Below are positions 15,003-23,104 of a stretch of DNA of 26,645 bases, piece after piece; position 1 is the first letter of the stretch, and every line of letters begins with the position of its first letter. Both the position numbers and the translations under genes were made by a program. The stretch lies in assembly GCA_022865685.1 (NCBI GenBank), contig JALHUB010000078.1, positions 1-26,645 of the forward strand. Direction: 5' to 3'. Below the pieces are notes generated by a model. The model searched no databases and was not told the origin of the DNA. It was given only the letters and a program-made list of their open reading frames with translations. This stretch comes from Dehalococcoidia bacterium. GTDB taxonomy: Bacteria; Chloroflexota; Dehalococcoidia; DSTF01; JALHUB01.

Positions 15003-16669
15003 TAGTAGATTCTATTCTCCGGCTCCCAGCGCGTCTTCGTGACTGGCGCGTATTCGAGCCTGGGCCCCTCGGGCGTCTGGTAGGCGAGCGTATGCTTCAT
15101 CCAGGTAGCGTCGTCGCGCTCCGGGAAGTCGCGCCGCGAGTGGGCGCCGCGGCTCTCCTCGCGCTCCAGGGCGCCGAGGGTTATCACCTCCGCCAGGTCG
15201 ATCATGAAACCGAGCTCGATGAGCGACAGGAGCTCGTAGTTGAACACCTTTCCCTTGTTCCGCACCGGTACCTGCTGCCGTCGCTGCTTGAGCTCGCGTA
15301 TCATTGCGAGGGTATCCGCGATGCCTTCCCTGGTGCGGAAGATGCCGACGCCCTTGTTCATCGCCGTTCCCATCTCAGCGCGCAGGTCCGCCATGCGCTC
15401 GCCGTTCGACGGTCGCGCCAGGAGCTCGTCGATGGCCTCGGCATCCGGTTGGGCCGCCGCCACCGGCAGCGACGGCGCCGGTTGAGTCGCGGCGTACGCG
15501 GCGGCTGCCTTTCCCGCGCGCCGTCCGAAGGTGATGGTCTCCAAGAGCGAGTTGCCGCCGAGCCGGTTGGCCCCGTGGACGCTGACGCAGGCGCACTCGC
15601 CGCAGCCGAAGAGGCCTTCCGTGGGCGTCGCGCCGTTCGCATCGGTCTTCACGCCGCCCATGGCGTAGTGCATGCCGGGTCGCACGGGCACGGGAGCGGC
15701 GACGAAATCGGTGTTAGTGAGGTCGAGGGCCAGCTCGCGGATCTGGAAAAGGCGCTCGTTGATCTTCTTTTCGCCGAGGTGACGCAGGTCGAGGAGGACG
15801 CAGCCGTCGACGCCGCGGCCCTCGTCAATCTCCGTCTGCTCGGCTCGGGAGACGACGTCGCGCGCCGCCAGCTCCATCTTGTTGGGGGCATAGCGGGCCA
15901 TGAAGCGCTCGCCCTCAGAATTCAGCAGGTAGCCGCCTTCGCCGCGCGCCCCCTCGGTGATGAGGACGCCGCTTTCCTTGAGGGTCGTCGGGTGGAACTG
16001 GACGAACTCCATGTCCATGAGGGGCACGCCGGCGCGATAGGCCAGGGCATGGCCGTCGCCGGTCGATATCAGGGAGTTGGAGGTCGGCGTGTAGATGCGA
16101 CCGAAGCCGCCGGCCGCCAGCACGACGGCCTTTGCCAGCAGCGCCTCCATCTCGCCGGTGCGCATGTTGATGGCGACGGCGCCCCGGCAGCGCCCGCCGT
16201 CGACGACGAGCGAGGTGACGAACCACTCGTCGTAGGTGCGGACGTTGAGTCTAAGGGTCTGCTCGTGCAGGACGTGGAGGAGCGCCTGACCGGTGATGTC
16301 GGCGACGTAGCAGGTGCGGGGGAAGCCGGCGCCGCCGAAGGGTCGCTGCGCGATACGTCCGTCCGCCAGCCGGTCGAAGACGGTACCCATGTGCTCCAGC
16401 TCGATGATGTCGTCGGGCGCCTCGTGGCACATGGCCTCGATGGCGTCCTGGTCGCCGAGGTAGTCGCTGCCCTTGACGGTGTCGTAGGCGTGCTTCTCCC
16501 AGGAGTCGTCGTCGCCGAGGGCGGCGTTGATGCCACCCTGAGCGGCGACGGAATGGCTGCGCAGGGGATAGACCTTGCTCAGGAGAGCGACGTCGACGCC
16601 GGCGCGCGCTACTTCGAGGGCGGCGCGCATTCCAGCGAGACCCGCTCCTATTACGAGGACGTCATGCAT
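15002..16669 (-). CDS. sdhA: Succinate dehydrogenase flavoprotein subunit
   Basis: SdhA oxidises succinate to fumarate with covalently bound FAD. The 555-residue product starts with the dinucleotide fold VIGAGLAGMRAALEV, then RSHSVAAQGG with His39 as the FAD attachment site. FGGAGFPRTCYVADITG, HPTTLKESGVLITEGARGEGG and VHGANRLGGNSLLE supply the substrate site. It is slightly shorter than the enterobacterial protein but complete to its C-terminal domain. It heads the minus-strand operon in the order sdhA-sdhB-sdhC-sdhD, unlike the CDAB order of proteobacteria. No clear promoter was found in the 169 bases upstream, so it may also be read from the tlyA-nadK-GNAT-nudix transcript. Confidence 0.95.
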   Translation of the reverse strand: MHDVLVIGAGLAGMRAALEVARAGVDVALLSKVYPLRSHSVAAQGGINAALGDDDSWEKHAYDTVKGSDYLGDQDAIEAMCHEAPDDIIELEHMGTVFDRLADGRIAQRPFGGAGFPRTCYVADITGQALLHVLHEQTLRLNVRTYDEWFVTSLVVDGGRCRGAVAINMRTGEMEALLAKAVVLAAGGFGRIYTPTSNSLISTGDGHALAYRAGVPLMDMEFVQFHPTTLKESGVLITEGARGEGGYLLNSEGERFMARYAPNKMELAARDVVSRAEQTEIDEGRGVDGCVLLDLRHLGEKKINERLFQIRELALDLTNTDFVAAPVPVRPGMHYAMGGVKTDANGATPTEGLFGCGECACVSVHGANRLGGNSLLETITFGRRAGKAAAAYAATQPAPSLPVAAAQPDAEAIDELLARPSNGERMADLRAEMGTAMNKGVGIFRTREGIADTLAMIRELKQRRQQVPVRNKGKVFNYELLSLIELGFMIDLAEVITLGALEREESRGAHSRRDFPERDDATWMKHTLAYQTPEGPRLEYAPVTKTRWEPENRIY

Positions 16670-16838
16670 TACCGCTCTGGCTCTCTAGACAGCCGCCGGG
16701 GTCGAAGACAAGGCGACCTGGGGCTCCACAACGCGGAACGCGTACATGATAGGGCAGAGTTCGCTTAGATGCCAGGGCTGATGACCCGCTCTCGCTGCCC
16801 GATCCGCGGGCTGCGCATCGGGCCGAACCCACTCAACT

Positions 16839-17393
16839 CTAAGCCATGTTCCGACGTCGCGCGAAGAGCAGAAGCGCCGCTATCGACTTCGCGTCCCGGA
16901 TCTCGCCGTTGTCGATAAGGCGCAACGCCTCGTCGAAAGGAATGCGCAGGGCGCGCAGGTCTTCCTCGTCGCCCGTTTCGAGGGGCGCCTCTTCTACGCC
17001 GGTCGCCAGAAAGAGGTGGATGTACTCGTTGGAGTAGCCGGGGCTGAGGAAGAAGCCGCCCAGGCTCTCGAGAGAACGCGGCCGGAACCCTGTCTCCTCC
17101 CGCAGCTCGCGCACAGCGCAAACCTCCGGCTGCTCGCCCTCATCGATTGTGCCAGCGGGCAGCTCCAGGAGGACGTGTCCCACCGGGTGCCGGTACTGGC
17201 GCACCATGAAGACGTTCTCGTAGTCGTCCAGGGCAATAAGAAGGACAGCACCCCGGTGCTCGACAACCTCCCGCATACTTGCGCCGCCGGCCGTCTCCAC
17301 GGTGTCGACGCGCACGTTGATCAGGTTCCCCCTGAACGGGTGCTCGCTACTCAGGATACGCGGAGGTTGCGGTTCCGGCTCATCGTCACCCAC
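16839..17393 (-). CDS. NUDIX hydrolase, ADP-ribose pyrophosphatase-like
   Basis: Hydrolyses a nucleoside diphosphate linked to another group, most likely ADP-ribose to AMP and ribose 5-phosphate. The 184-residue product has a complete 23-residue NUDIX box at 81-103, starting GTIDEGE and ending RELREETGF, with the metal-binding glutamates present. VRQYRHPVGHVLLELPAG just before the box is typical of the ADP-ribose group (NudF-like). The start is GTG 17393 with AGGA about 7 bases upstream on the minus strand. It lies 12 bases after the GNAT gene and its operon includes nadK, so a role in NAD(P)-derivative turnover fits the context, though substrate choice is inferred. Confidence 0.9.
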   Translation of the reverse strand: MGDDEPEPQPPRILSSEHPFRGNLINVRVDTVETAGGASMREVVEHRGAVLLIALDDYENVFMVRQYRHPVGHVLLELPAGTIDEGEQPEVCAVRELREETGFRPRSLESLGGFFLSPGYSNEYIHLFLATGVEEAPLETGDEEDLRALRIPFDEALRLIDNGEIRDAKSIAALLLFARRRNMA

Positions 17394-17405
17394 GGGACGT
17401 CCTTT

Positions 17406-17918
17406 CTATGGCGCTGCTGACTCGACGTCAAGCAACATTGCTATCTCGTCGCAGCTCATGAACTTCGGGCAGCGGTAGCACTCATTCCATACCTTGCGGG
17501 AGAGCGTCATAACGTCCGCTTGGGCAAAACCCAACCTCTCGAAGAAGGCGGGCTTCATCGTCAGCGCGAACACGCGCTTCAGGCCGAGCCGTCGCGCCTC
17601 GTCGACGCAGGCCCGCACGAGCAGCGACCCCAGCCCGAGCGCTTGGCTTCCCTCGCGCACGGCGAGCGAGCGCACCTCCGCCAGGTCGTGCCAGGTCACG
17701 TGCAGCGCCGCGCAGGCGACGACTTCGCCCTCATGCCGGACGACGAAGAAGTCGCGCAGTGTCTCGTAGAGCTCAGCGGGAGTGCGCGGCAGCATCTCTC
17801 CGCGCTCGGCGAAGCTGTTCACCAGCCCGATCATCTGGGCGACGTCCAGGATGGTGGCTCTCTCCGCGCTGAGGTCGACTCGAAGGCTGGCCCTGTCTTT
17901 TGCGATCTCGCCGGTCAT
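17406..17918 (-). CDS. GNAT acetyltransferase, short N-acetylglutamate synthase-like
   Basis: A 170-residue GNAT-fold acetyltransferase. The acetyl-CoA loop is seen as GSQALGLGSLL (Q92-x-x-G-x-G). Surrounding blocks FFVVRHEGEVVACAALHVTW, LAEVRSLAV and FFERLGF resemble the stand-alone N-acetylglutamate synthases (actinobacterial Rv2747-type), which start arginine synthesis; that assignment rests on remembered similarity. The C-terminus holds three cysteines (147, 150, 156, in CYRCPKFMSC), a possible metal site that a plain GNAT does not need. ATG 17918 follows AGGA. It sits 17 bases after nadK and 12 before the nudix gene in one operon. No other arginine genes are in the window. Confidence 0.78.
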   Translation of the reverse strand: MTGEIAKDRASLRVDLSAERATILDVAQMIGLVNSFAERGEMLPRTPAELYETLRDFFVVRHEGEVVACAALHVTWHDLAEVRSLAVREGSQALGLGSLLVRACVDEARRLGLKRVFALTMKPAFFERLGFAQADVMTLSRKVWNECYRCPKFMSCDEIAMLLDVESAAP

Positions 17919-17935
17919 AAGTCTTGTCCTATGCG

Positions 17936-18847
17936 CTACGGGGCCGCGTCGCGGCCGCTCACGTCGTTCGTCGGATGCGGCGCTTCGGCGTCGAAGCTGC
18001 GCCGCCAGCGCAAACGCACGGCGACGCGCTCGTAAAAGCCGGCCGAATCCGGCAGACGCACGAAGCGGGCAACGTGCGGACTCATCGTTACGCGTACCAC
18101 GTGCCCGGCGCCGAGGTCGATGCCGCTCTCGCCGTCGATGCTCAGGATCGCACTATGCGTGGGCTCCAGCGCCAGGTCGACGACCGACGTCCCCGGCAGC
18201 ACCAGCGGGTTCGTCTGCCCGAGGTGCGGCGCCAGTGGGATGAGCAGCATCTCCTTCGCCTCCGGGTGCAGAATGGGGCCGCCGATCGACTGGCTGTAGG
18301 CCGTGCTGCCCGTAGCGGTAGCGGCGATGATGCCGTCGGCGCGGTACTCCGCCACCAGGATGCCGTCGATGAAGGCGCTCAGGAGGATGGTGCGCCCCAG
18401 CGCGTCACGACCGACGACGAGATCGTTGAGAGCGTGCAGGTACGGTTGGGCGCCCCGCAGCACGGGGCCATCGCGCGAGGCAAGGACCTGGACGTGCAGC
18501 ATCGCCCTTTCCTCCAGATGCCAGTTGCCGGCAATGACGTCCGGCAGGCGACGCAGCATCTTGTCGCCGTCGCGCAACTCCGTCAAAAAGCCGAGACGAC
18601 CCAGGTTGATGTCCAGCAGTGGCACTTCGTACGGCACGACCAGTCGCGCCGTGCGCAGCACGGTGCCATCGCCGCCGATGGAGATTAGGAGGTCGGTCCC
18701 CGGGACGTTCTTCTTGCCAGTCGCCTCGTCCCAGGCCTCGCTCATCCAGACTTCCGCCACCTGGTCCGCGGCCGCCGCGCGCAGCGTTTCCGCCAGAGCG
18801 CGCGCCTCCGGCATCTTGGCATGGAAGACGATGCCAATCTTGTTCAC
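17936..18847 (-). CDS. nadK: NAD kinase
   Basis: Phosphorylates NAD to NADP with ATP or polyphosphate, the only route to NADP. The 303-residue protein has the diagnostic ISIGGDGTVLR (GGDGT at 58-62), LGRLGFLTEL, LNDLVVGRD and the long glycine-rich block DGIIAATATGSTAYSQSIGG, followed by SIDGE in the C-terminal domain. It starts with GTG 18847, which overlaps the TGA of tlyA by four bases (GTGA), so the two are translationally coupled; tlyA-nadK pairs are common in bacteria. The C-terminal 25 residues (from about 278) are rich in charged residues and likely unstructured. Confidence 0.95.
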   Translation of the reverse strand: MNKIGIVFHAKMPEARALAETLRAAAADQVAEVWMSEAWDEATGKKNVPGTDLLISIGGDGTVLRTARLVVPYEVPLLDINLGRLGFLTELRDGDKMLRRLPDVIAGNWHLEERAMLHVQVLASRDGPVLRGAQPYLHALNDLVVGRDALGRTILLSAFIDGILVAEYRADGIIAATATGSTAYSQSIGGPILHPEAKEMLLIPLAPHLGQTNPLVLPGTSVVDLALEPTHSAILSIDGESGIDLGAGHVVRVTMSPHVARFVRLPDSAGFYERVAVRLRWRRSFDAEAPHPTNDVSGRDAAP

Positions 18848-19599
18848 TCGCTATCCCCCTGCGGCGTCGCTTCCGGCACGCTCCACAGCACGAAGAATTC
18901 CTTGTTGCCCGCCGGCCCGAGGAGCGGCGACATCGCCAGCCCCAGCAGTCGCAGGCCCTGAGCGGCGCCCCAGGCGACGTGGCGGCCCAGCACGGCGGCA
19001 TGCACCTGCGGATCGCGCACAACGCCTCTCTTGCCGACCTCCTGTCGCTTCGCCTGGAACTGCGGCTTGACGAGGGCGACGATGCGTCCTCCAGCCTTGA
19101 GCAGCTTCGTCACTGCCGGTATGACCTTCTCCAGCGAGATGAAGGACACGTCGATCGTGGCGACGTCGGCCTTCTCCGGCAGCGACTCCAGATACCTTAT
19201 GTTAACACGCTCCAGGACGCTGACACGCGGGTCCTGTCGCAGACGGTAGTCGATAAGCCCGTAGCCGACGTCGATCGCGTAGACGCGGACGGCGCCGTTG
19301 CGGAGCAGGCAATCCGTGAAGCCGCCGGTCGAGGCGCCGACGTCGATGGCGACGAGTCCGGCGACGTCGATCTGGAAGGCGGCCAGCGCGCCCGCCAGCT
19401 TCTCGCCGCCGCGGCTCGCGTACTGCGCGCCAGCGACGACCTCCACGGCTGCGTCGCCGGAGACGAGCGTCCCGGCCTTGGCGACTGGCCGCCCCTCAAC
19501 TAGAACGGCGCCCGCCAGGATGAGCGCGCGCGCCTTCTCCCGGCTTTCGGCCAGGCCACGCTCGACGACAAGAAGGTCGAGACGGCTCTTTCCCGTCAC
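18844..19599 (-). CDS. tlyA: TlyA family rRNA (cytidine-2'-O)-methyltransferase
   Basis: TlyA methylates the 2'-O of cytidines in 16S and/or 23S rRNA; loss gives capreomycin resistance in mycobacteria. The 251-residue product has an N-terminal S4 RNA-binding domain (RLDLLVVERGLAESREKARALI to about residue 65) and a Rossmann-type methyltransferase domain with AIDVGASTGGFTDCLL as the SAM site, then IDVSFISL and IVALVKPQFQ. Some haemolysin annotations of this family reflect an old name and do not imply a toxin. The start is GTG 19599; no convincing ribosome-binding site is seen, so the true start could be slightly inside. It heads the operon tlyA-nadK-GNAT-nudix. Confidence 0.93.
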   Translation of the reverse strand: MTGKSRLDLLVVERGLAESREKARALILAGAVLVEGRPVAKAGTLVSGDAAVEVVAGAQYASRGGEKLAGALAAFQIDVAGLVAIDVGASTGGFTDCLLRNGAVRVYAIDVGYGLIDYRLRQDPRVSVLERVNIRYLESLPEKADVATIDVSFISLEKVIPAVTKLLKAGGRIVALVKPQFQAKRQEVGKRGVVRDPQVHAAVLGRHVAWGAAQGLRLLGLAMSPLLGPAGNKEFFVLWSVPEATPQGDSE

Positions 19600-19692
19600 A
19601 TCAGGAAAGGATAGTGAAGCCGCATGGCGAAGTCAAGGAAACCATCCTGGCGAAGCTCCCGCCAGCGGCCGCTGCCGCCCCGCGGCTTGGAC

Positions 19693-19717
19693 GCCGAGAC
19701 TGGAAAGTCTCGACTAC
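19693..19717 (-). repeat. REP-like hairpin, family 1, copy 3 (solo, A/T subtype, one mismatch)
   Basis: GCCGAGACT at 19693-19701, loop GGAA, AGTCTCGAC at 19706-19714, TAC after it. One base at 19713 breaks a pair in the stem (A in place of G). The GTAG head on the minus strand is kept. It lies in the divergent gap between tlyA and the UbiA gene. Confidence 0.78.
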
Positions 19718-19775
19718 GCAGTTTTTCAACGTGCTGGAAGGCCTTCGCGACGACCCGAGGGAGGTCGCCCGCGGA

Positions 19776-19804
19776 TTGACCGGCCGGATCGGAGCCCTTA
19801 GAAT
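19776..19804 (+). promoter_or_regulatory. Sigma-70-type promoter for the UbiA-family gene
   Basis: TTGACC at 19776-19781, exact 17-base spacer, TAGAAT at 19799-19804, the same hexamers as before the HIT gene. Predicted start about 19811, only two bases before the ATG at 19813, which would make the message nearly leaderless even though GAGGA sits at 19806-19810. Confidence 0.55.
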
Positions 19805-19812
19805 CGAGGATC

Positions 19813-20796
19813 ATGGCAGATAGCGAGCCGTTCGTCTCCGACAACGCCGTCCCCGCCTCGGTCCCCATGGCCGGTCTTCGCGGAGAGGGCTTGCTGTCGA
19901 CGGCGCTCGCGGTCATCGCTTCGATGCGGCCGAAGCAGTGGACGAAGAACGTCCTCGTCTTCATGGCGCTCATCTTCTCTCTCGGTGAGACGTGGCATCT
20001 GAGCGACCCCGAAAGCTGGCTGCCGCTCGTCGGCAAGGCGGCGGCGACCTTCGCCCTGTTCTGCATGGTCTGCGGCGCCGACTACCTCATCAACGACGTC
20101 CGCGACCGGGAGAGCGACCAGCTTCACCCTAAGAAGCGCACGCGTCCTATCGCCGCCGGGCGGCTGTCGGTGCGGACGGCGCTCGTCGCGGCGGTCGTGC
20201 TGATCGCGCTCGGCCTGACGGGCGGCTTCGCGCTGGAGTGGCGGGTCGGCGCGGTCATCGGTGGCTACGTGGCGATCATGCTCGCCTATTCGTACTACCT
20301 GAAGCACGTGGTGCTGCTCGACCTGATGATCATCGCCGCCGGCTTCGTGCTGCGGGCGATGGCCGGCGCGCTGGTCATCGACGTGCCGATCTCGCCCTGG
20401 CTGTACGCCGTGACGGCGCTGGGCGCGCTCTTCCTGGCGATCAACAAGCGTCGGGCGGAGATCGTGCTGCTGAAGGAGGATGCCAACGAGCACCGGCCGA
20501 TCCTCGAAGAGTACACGACGCCGCTGCTCGACCAGATGGCGTCGATAGTGACGGCGTCGACGCTGGTGGCCTACGGGCTGTACACCTTCACGGCGCCGGC
20601 GCTGCCCACGAACCACTCCATGATGCTGACGATACCGTTCGTCCTCTACGGCATCTTCCGCTACCTGTACCTCGTCCACGCCCGCGGCGAAGGCGGCAGC
20701 CCTGAGGACGTGCTGCTAAAGGACGCGCCCCTGATGGTGGACATACTGCTGTGGGTCGCGGTATCCGGCATCCTGCTCGCCGTCGCCAGGGAATAG
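19813..20796 (+). CDS. UbiA prenyltransferase, decaprenyl-phosphate phosphoribosyltransferase-like
   Basis: A polytopic membrane enzyme of 327 residues from the UbiA superfamily. Motifs match the branch that couples 5-phosphoribosyl pyrophosphate to decaprenyl phosphate (Rv3806c-like): SMRPKQWTKNVLVF near residue 38, the aspartate-rich NDVRDRESDQLHPKKRTRPIA at 94-114, YSYYLKHVVLLDLMIIAAGF, and LFLAINKRRAEIVLL. About nine hydrophobic helices are visible. In mycobacteria the product feeds cell-wall arabinan; here the lipid-linked sugar's use is unknown. The first 30 residues are a soluble leader. The start ATG 19813 has GAGGA 3 bases upstream, while the promoter places transcription almost at the ATG. 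The small ORF at 20807 follows after 10 bases. Confidence 0.88.
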   Translation: MADSEPFVSDNAVPASVPMAGLRGEGLLSTALAVIASMRPKQWTKNVLVFMALIFSLGETWHLSDPESWLPLVGKAAATFALFCMVCGADYLINDVRDRESDQLHPKKRTRPIAAGRLSVRTALVAAVVLIALGLTGGFALEWRVGAVIGGYVAIMLAYSYYLKHVVLLDLMIIAAGFVLRAMAGALVIDVPISPWLYAVTALGALFLAINKRRAEIVLLKEDANEHRPILEEYTTPLLDQMASIVTASTLVAYGLYTFTAPALPTNHSMMLTIPFVLYGIFRYLYLVHARGEGGSPEDVLLKDAPLMVDILLWVAVSGILLAVARE

Positions 20797-20806
20797 GCGG
20801 CGCCTC

Positions 20807-20965
20807 ATGAGGCGGGTCTCGTCCCTTTACAGGCCGGCGGGCACCACGAACGACATGTCGGCGCTGGCATCGGGCAACCCGAAGCGCATCGCCCGTCGTA
20901 CGAAGAACAAGGCTGTCGGCCGCCTCCTCGCAGGCAACAAGGCCTGGCGCCGCCTCTGGCGCTGA
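20807..20965 (+). CDS. Small basic protein, 52 residues, function unknown
   Basis: An ORF from ATG 20807 to TGA 20963-20965, 10 bases after the UbiA gene and on the same strand. The product starts MRRVSSLYRPAGTTND and ends with a very basic half: NPKRIARRTKNKAV, then AGNKAWRRLWR. About 88% of third codon positions are G or C, as in the flanking real genes, which argues that it is translated. A GGCGG site lies 7 bases upstream, weak but possible. An internal ATG at 20855 would give 36 residues. I do not recognise a characterised family; the Arg/Lys-rich tail could bind RNA, DNA or membrane surface. Confidence 0.58.
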   Translation: MRRVSSLYRPAGTTNDMSALASGNPKRIARRTKNKAVGRLLAGNKAWRRLWR

Positions 20966-21018
20966 AAGTAGGGCGGGCACAAGATCCAACCACCAACGTG
21001 AAGGAACGGAAATGCGGA

Positions 21019-21041
21019 AGGCCGACCATCATGGCCGGCCT
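21019..21041. terminator. Terminator-like hairpin between convergent genes
   Basis: AGGCCG-A-CC (21019-21027) pairs with GG-C-CGGCCT (21033-21041) around a five-base loop, with one mismatch: eight base pairs, GC-rich. It lies between the small basic ORF and clpX, which converge, so it could stop either transcript. T-runs beside it are poor. Confidence 0.42.
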
Positions 21042-21065
21042 CTTCGCAATCGCCTGGATTGGCGG

Positions 21066-22367
<1,302 letters not shown>

Positions 22368-22422
22368 CTTCTACCTCTTGTTCGCGACCGATGGGGTCGC
22401 GCCCTCACTCTTCATCCCAATG

Positions 22423-23019
22423 TTATATCGGCGGCTTCGCCAGGATTTCGTCGACGATGCCGTACTCTTTTGCCTGTTGCGCGTCCATGAAGAAGTCGCG
22501 GTCGGAGTCGCGGGCGATGCGCTCCGTCGACTGACCGCTGTGCTTCGACAGGATATCGCGGATGATCTGCTGCTCGCGCAGGATCTCTTTCGCATGGATC
22601 TGGTTGTCGGCTGCCTGGCCGCGAACGCCGCCGGCCGCCTGGTGCATGTGAATCGTCGAGTTTGGCAAGGCGTAGCGCTTGCCGGGTGTGCCTGCCGCAA
22701 GCAATATCGTCGCGAAGCTGGCGGACATGCCAACGCAGATCGTCGAGATATCCGGCCGCACGAGCTGGATCGTGTCGTAGATTGCCAGCCCGGCAGGGAC
22801 GACGCCTCCCGGCGAGTGGATGTACATGCTGATGTCGCGGTCCGGGTCTTCGCGCTCCAGGTAGAGGAGCTGGGCGATAATCAGGTTCGCGATCTGGTCG
22901 TCGATGGGCGTGCCGAGGAAAATGATCCGTTCCTTGAGTAGCAGGGAATAGATGTCGAAGGCACGTTCGCCGCGGGCCCCGCTTTCGATGACCATCGGTA
23001 TCAGGCTGTCGATTCTCAT
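22423..23019 (-). CDS. clpP: ATP-dependent Clp protease proteolytic subunit ClpP
   Basis: The serine peptidase of the Clp machine: 198 residues, seven-fold ring former. The catalytic triad is Ser101 in VGMSASFATILLAAG, His126 in IHMHQAAGG and Asp175 in DSDRDFF, with spacing as in E. coli ClpP (97, 122, 171). The block before the serine reads GMSASFA instead of the usual G-x-AASMG, a small but noticeable variation. MYIHSPGGVVPAGLAIYDT is the usual substrate strand. The start ATG 23019 follows AGGAGC on the minus strand. Upstream, the 85-base gap to tig contains a long imperfect inverted repeat that could shape the clpP leader. Confidence 0.96.
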   Translation of the reverse strand: MRIDSLIPMVIESGARGERAFDIYSLLLKERIIFLGTPIDDQIANLIIAQLLYLEREDPDRDISMYIHSPGGVVPAGLAIYDTIQLVRPDISTICVGMSASFATILLAAGTPGKRYALPNSTIHMHQAAGGVRGQAADNQIHAKEILREQQIIRDILSKHSGQSTERIARDSDRDFFMDAQQAKEYGIVDEILAKPPI

Positions 23020-23037
23020 GCTTTCTTGCTCCTAGGG

Positions 23038-23098
23038 GCCCTGTGGAGAGGCGGCATCCTAATTCCAAACGCGATGGACACAGCCGCCATTACAGGGC
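23038..23098 (-). other. Long imperfect inverted repeat in the tig-clpP spacer
   Basis: GCCCTGT (23038-23044) with ACAGGGC (23092-23098), and inside it GGCGGC (23050-23055) with GCCGCC (23083-23088), separated by small internal loops and a 27-base terminal loop. It would fold in the RNA just ahead of the clpP ribosome-binding site. There is no GTAG head or T-run. Confidence 0.4.
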
Positions 23099-23104
23099 TC
23101 ATCC

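Noticed and set aside
15092..16768. 558-codon plus-strand frame opposite sdhA
   Set aside because: It is the antisense shadow of sdhA, whose protein matches its family over full length; the shadow translation is rich in Arg, Ala, Val and Gly and has no recognisable domain.
16797..16823. GCCCGAT/ATCGGGC inverted repeat between the nudix gene and sdhA
   Set aside because: 7-bp stem with a 13-base loop, no T-run and no GTAG head; too weak to call a terminator or a REP.
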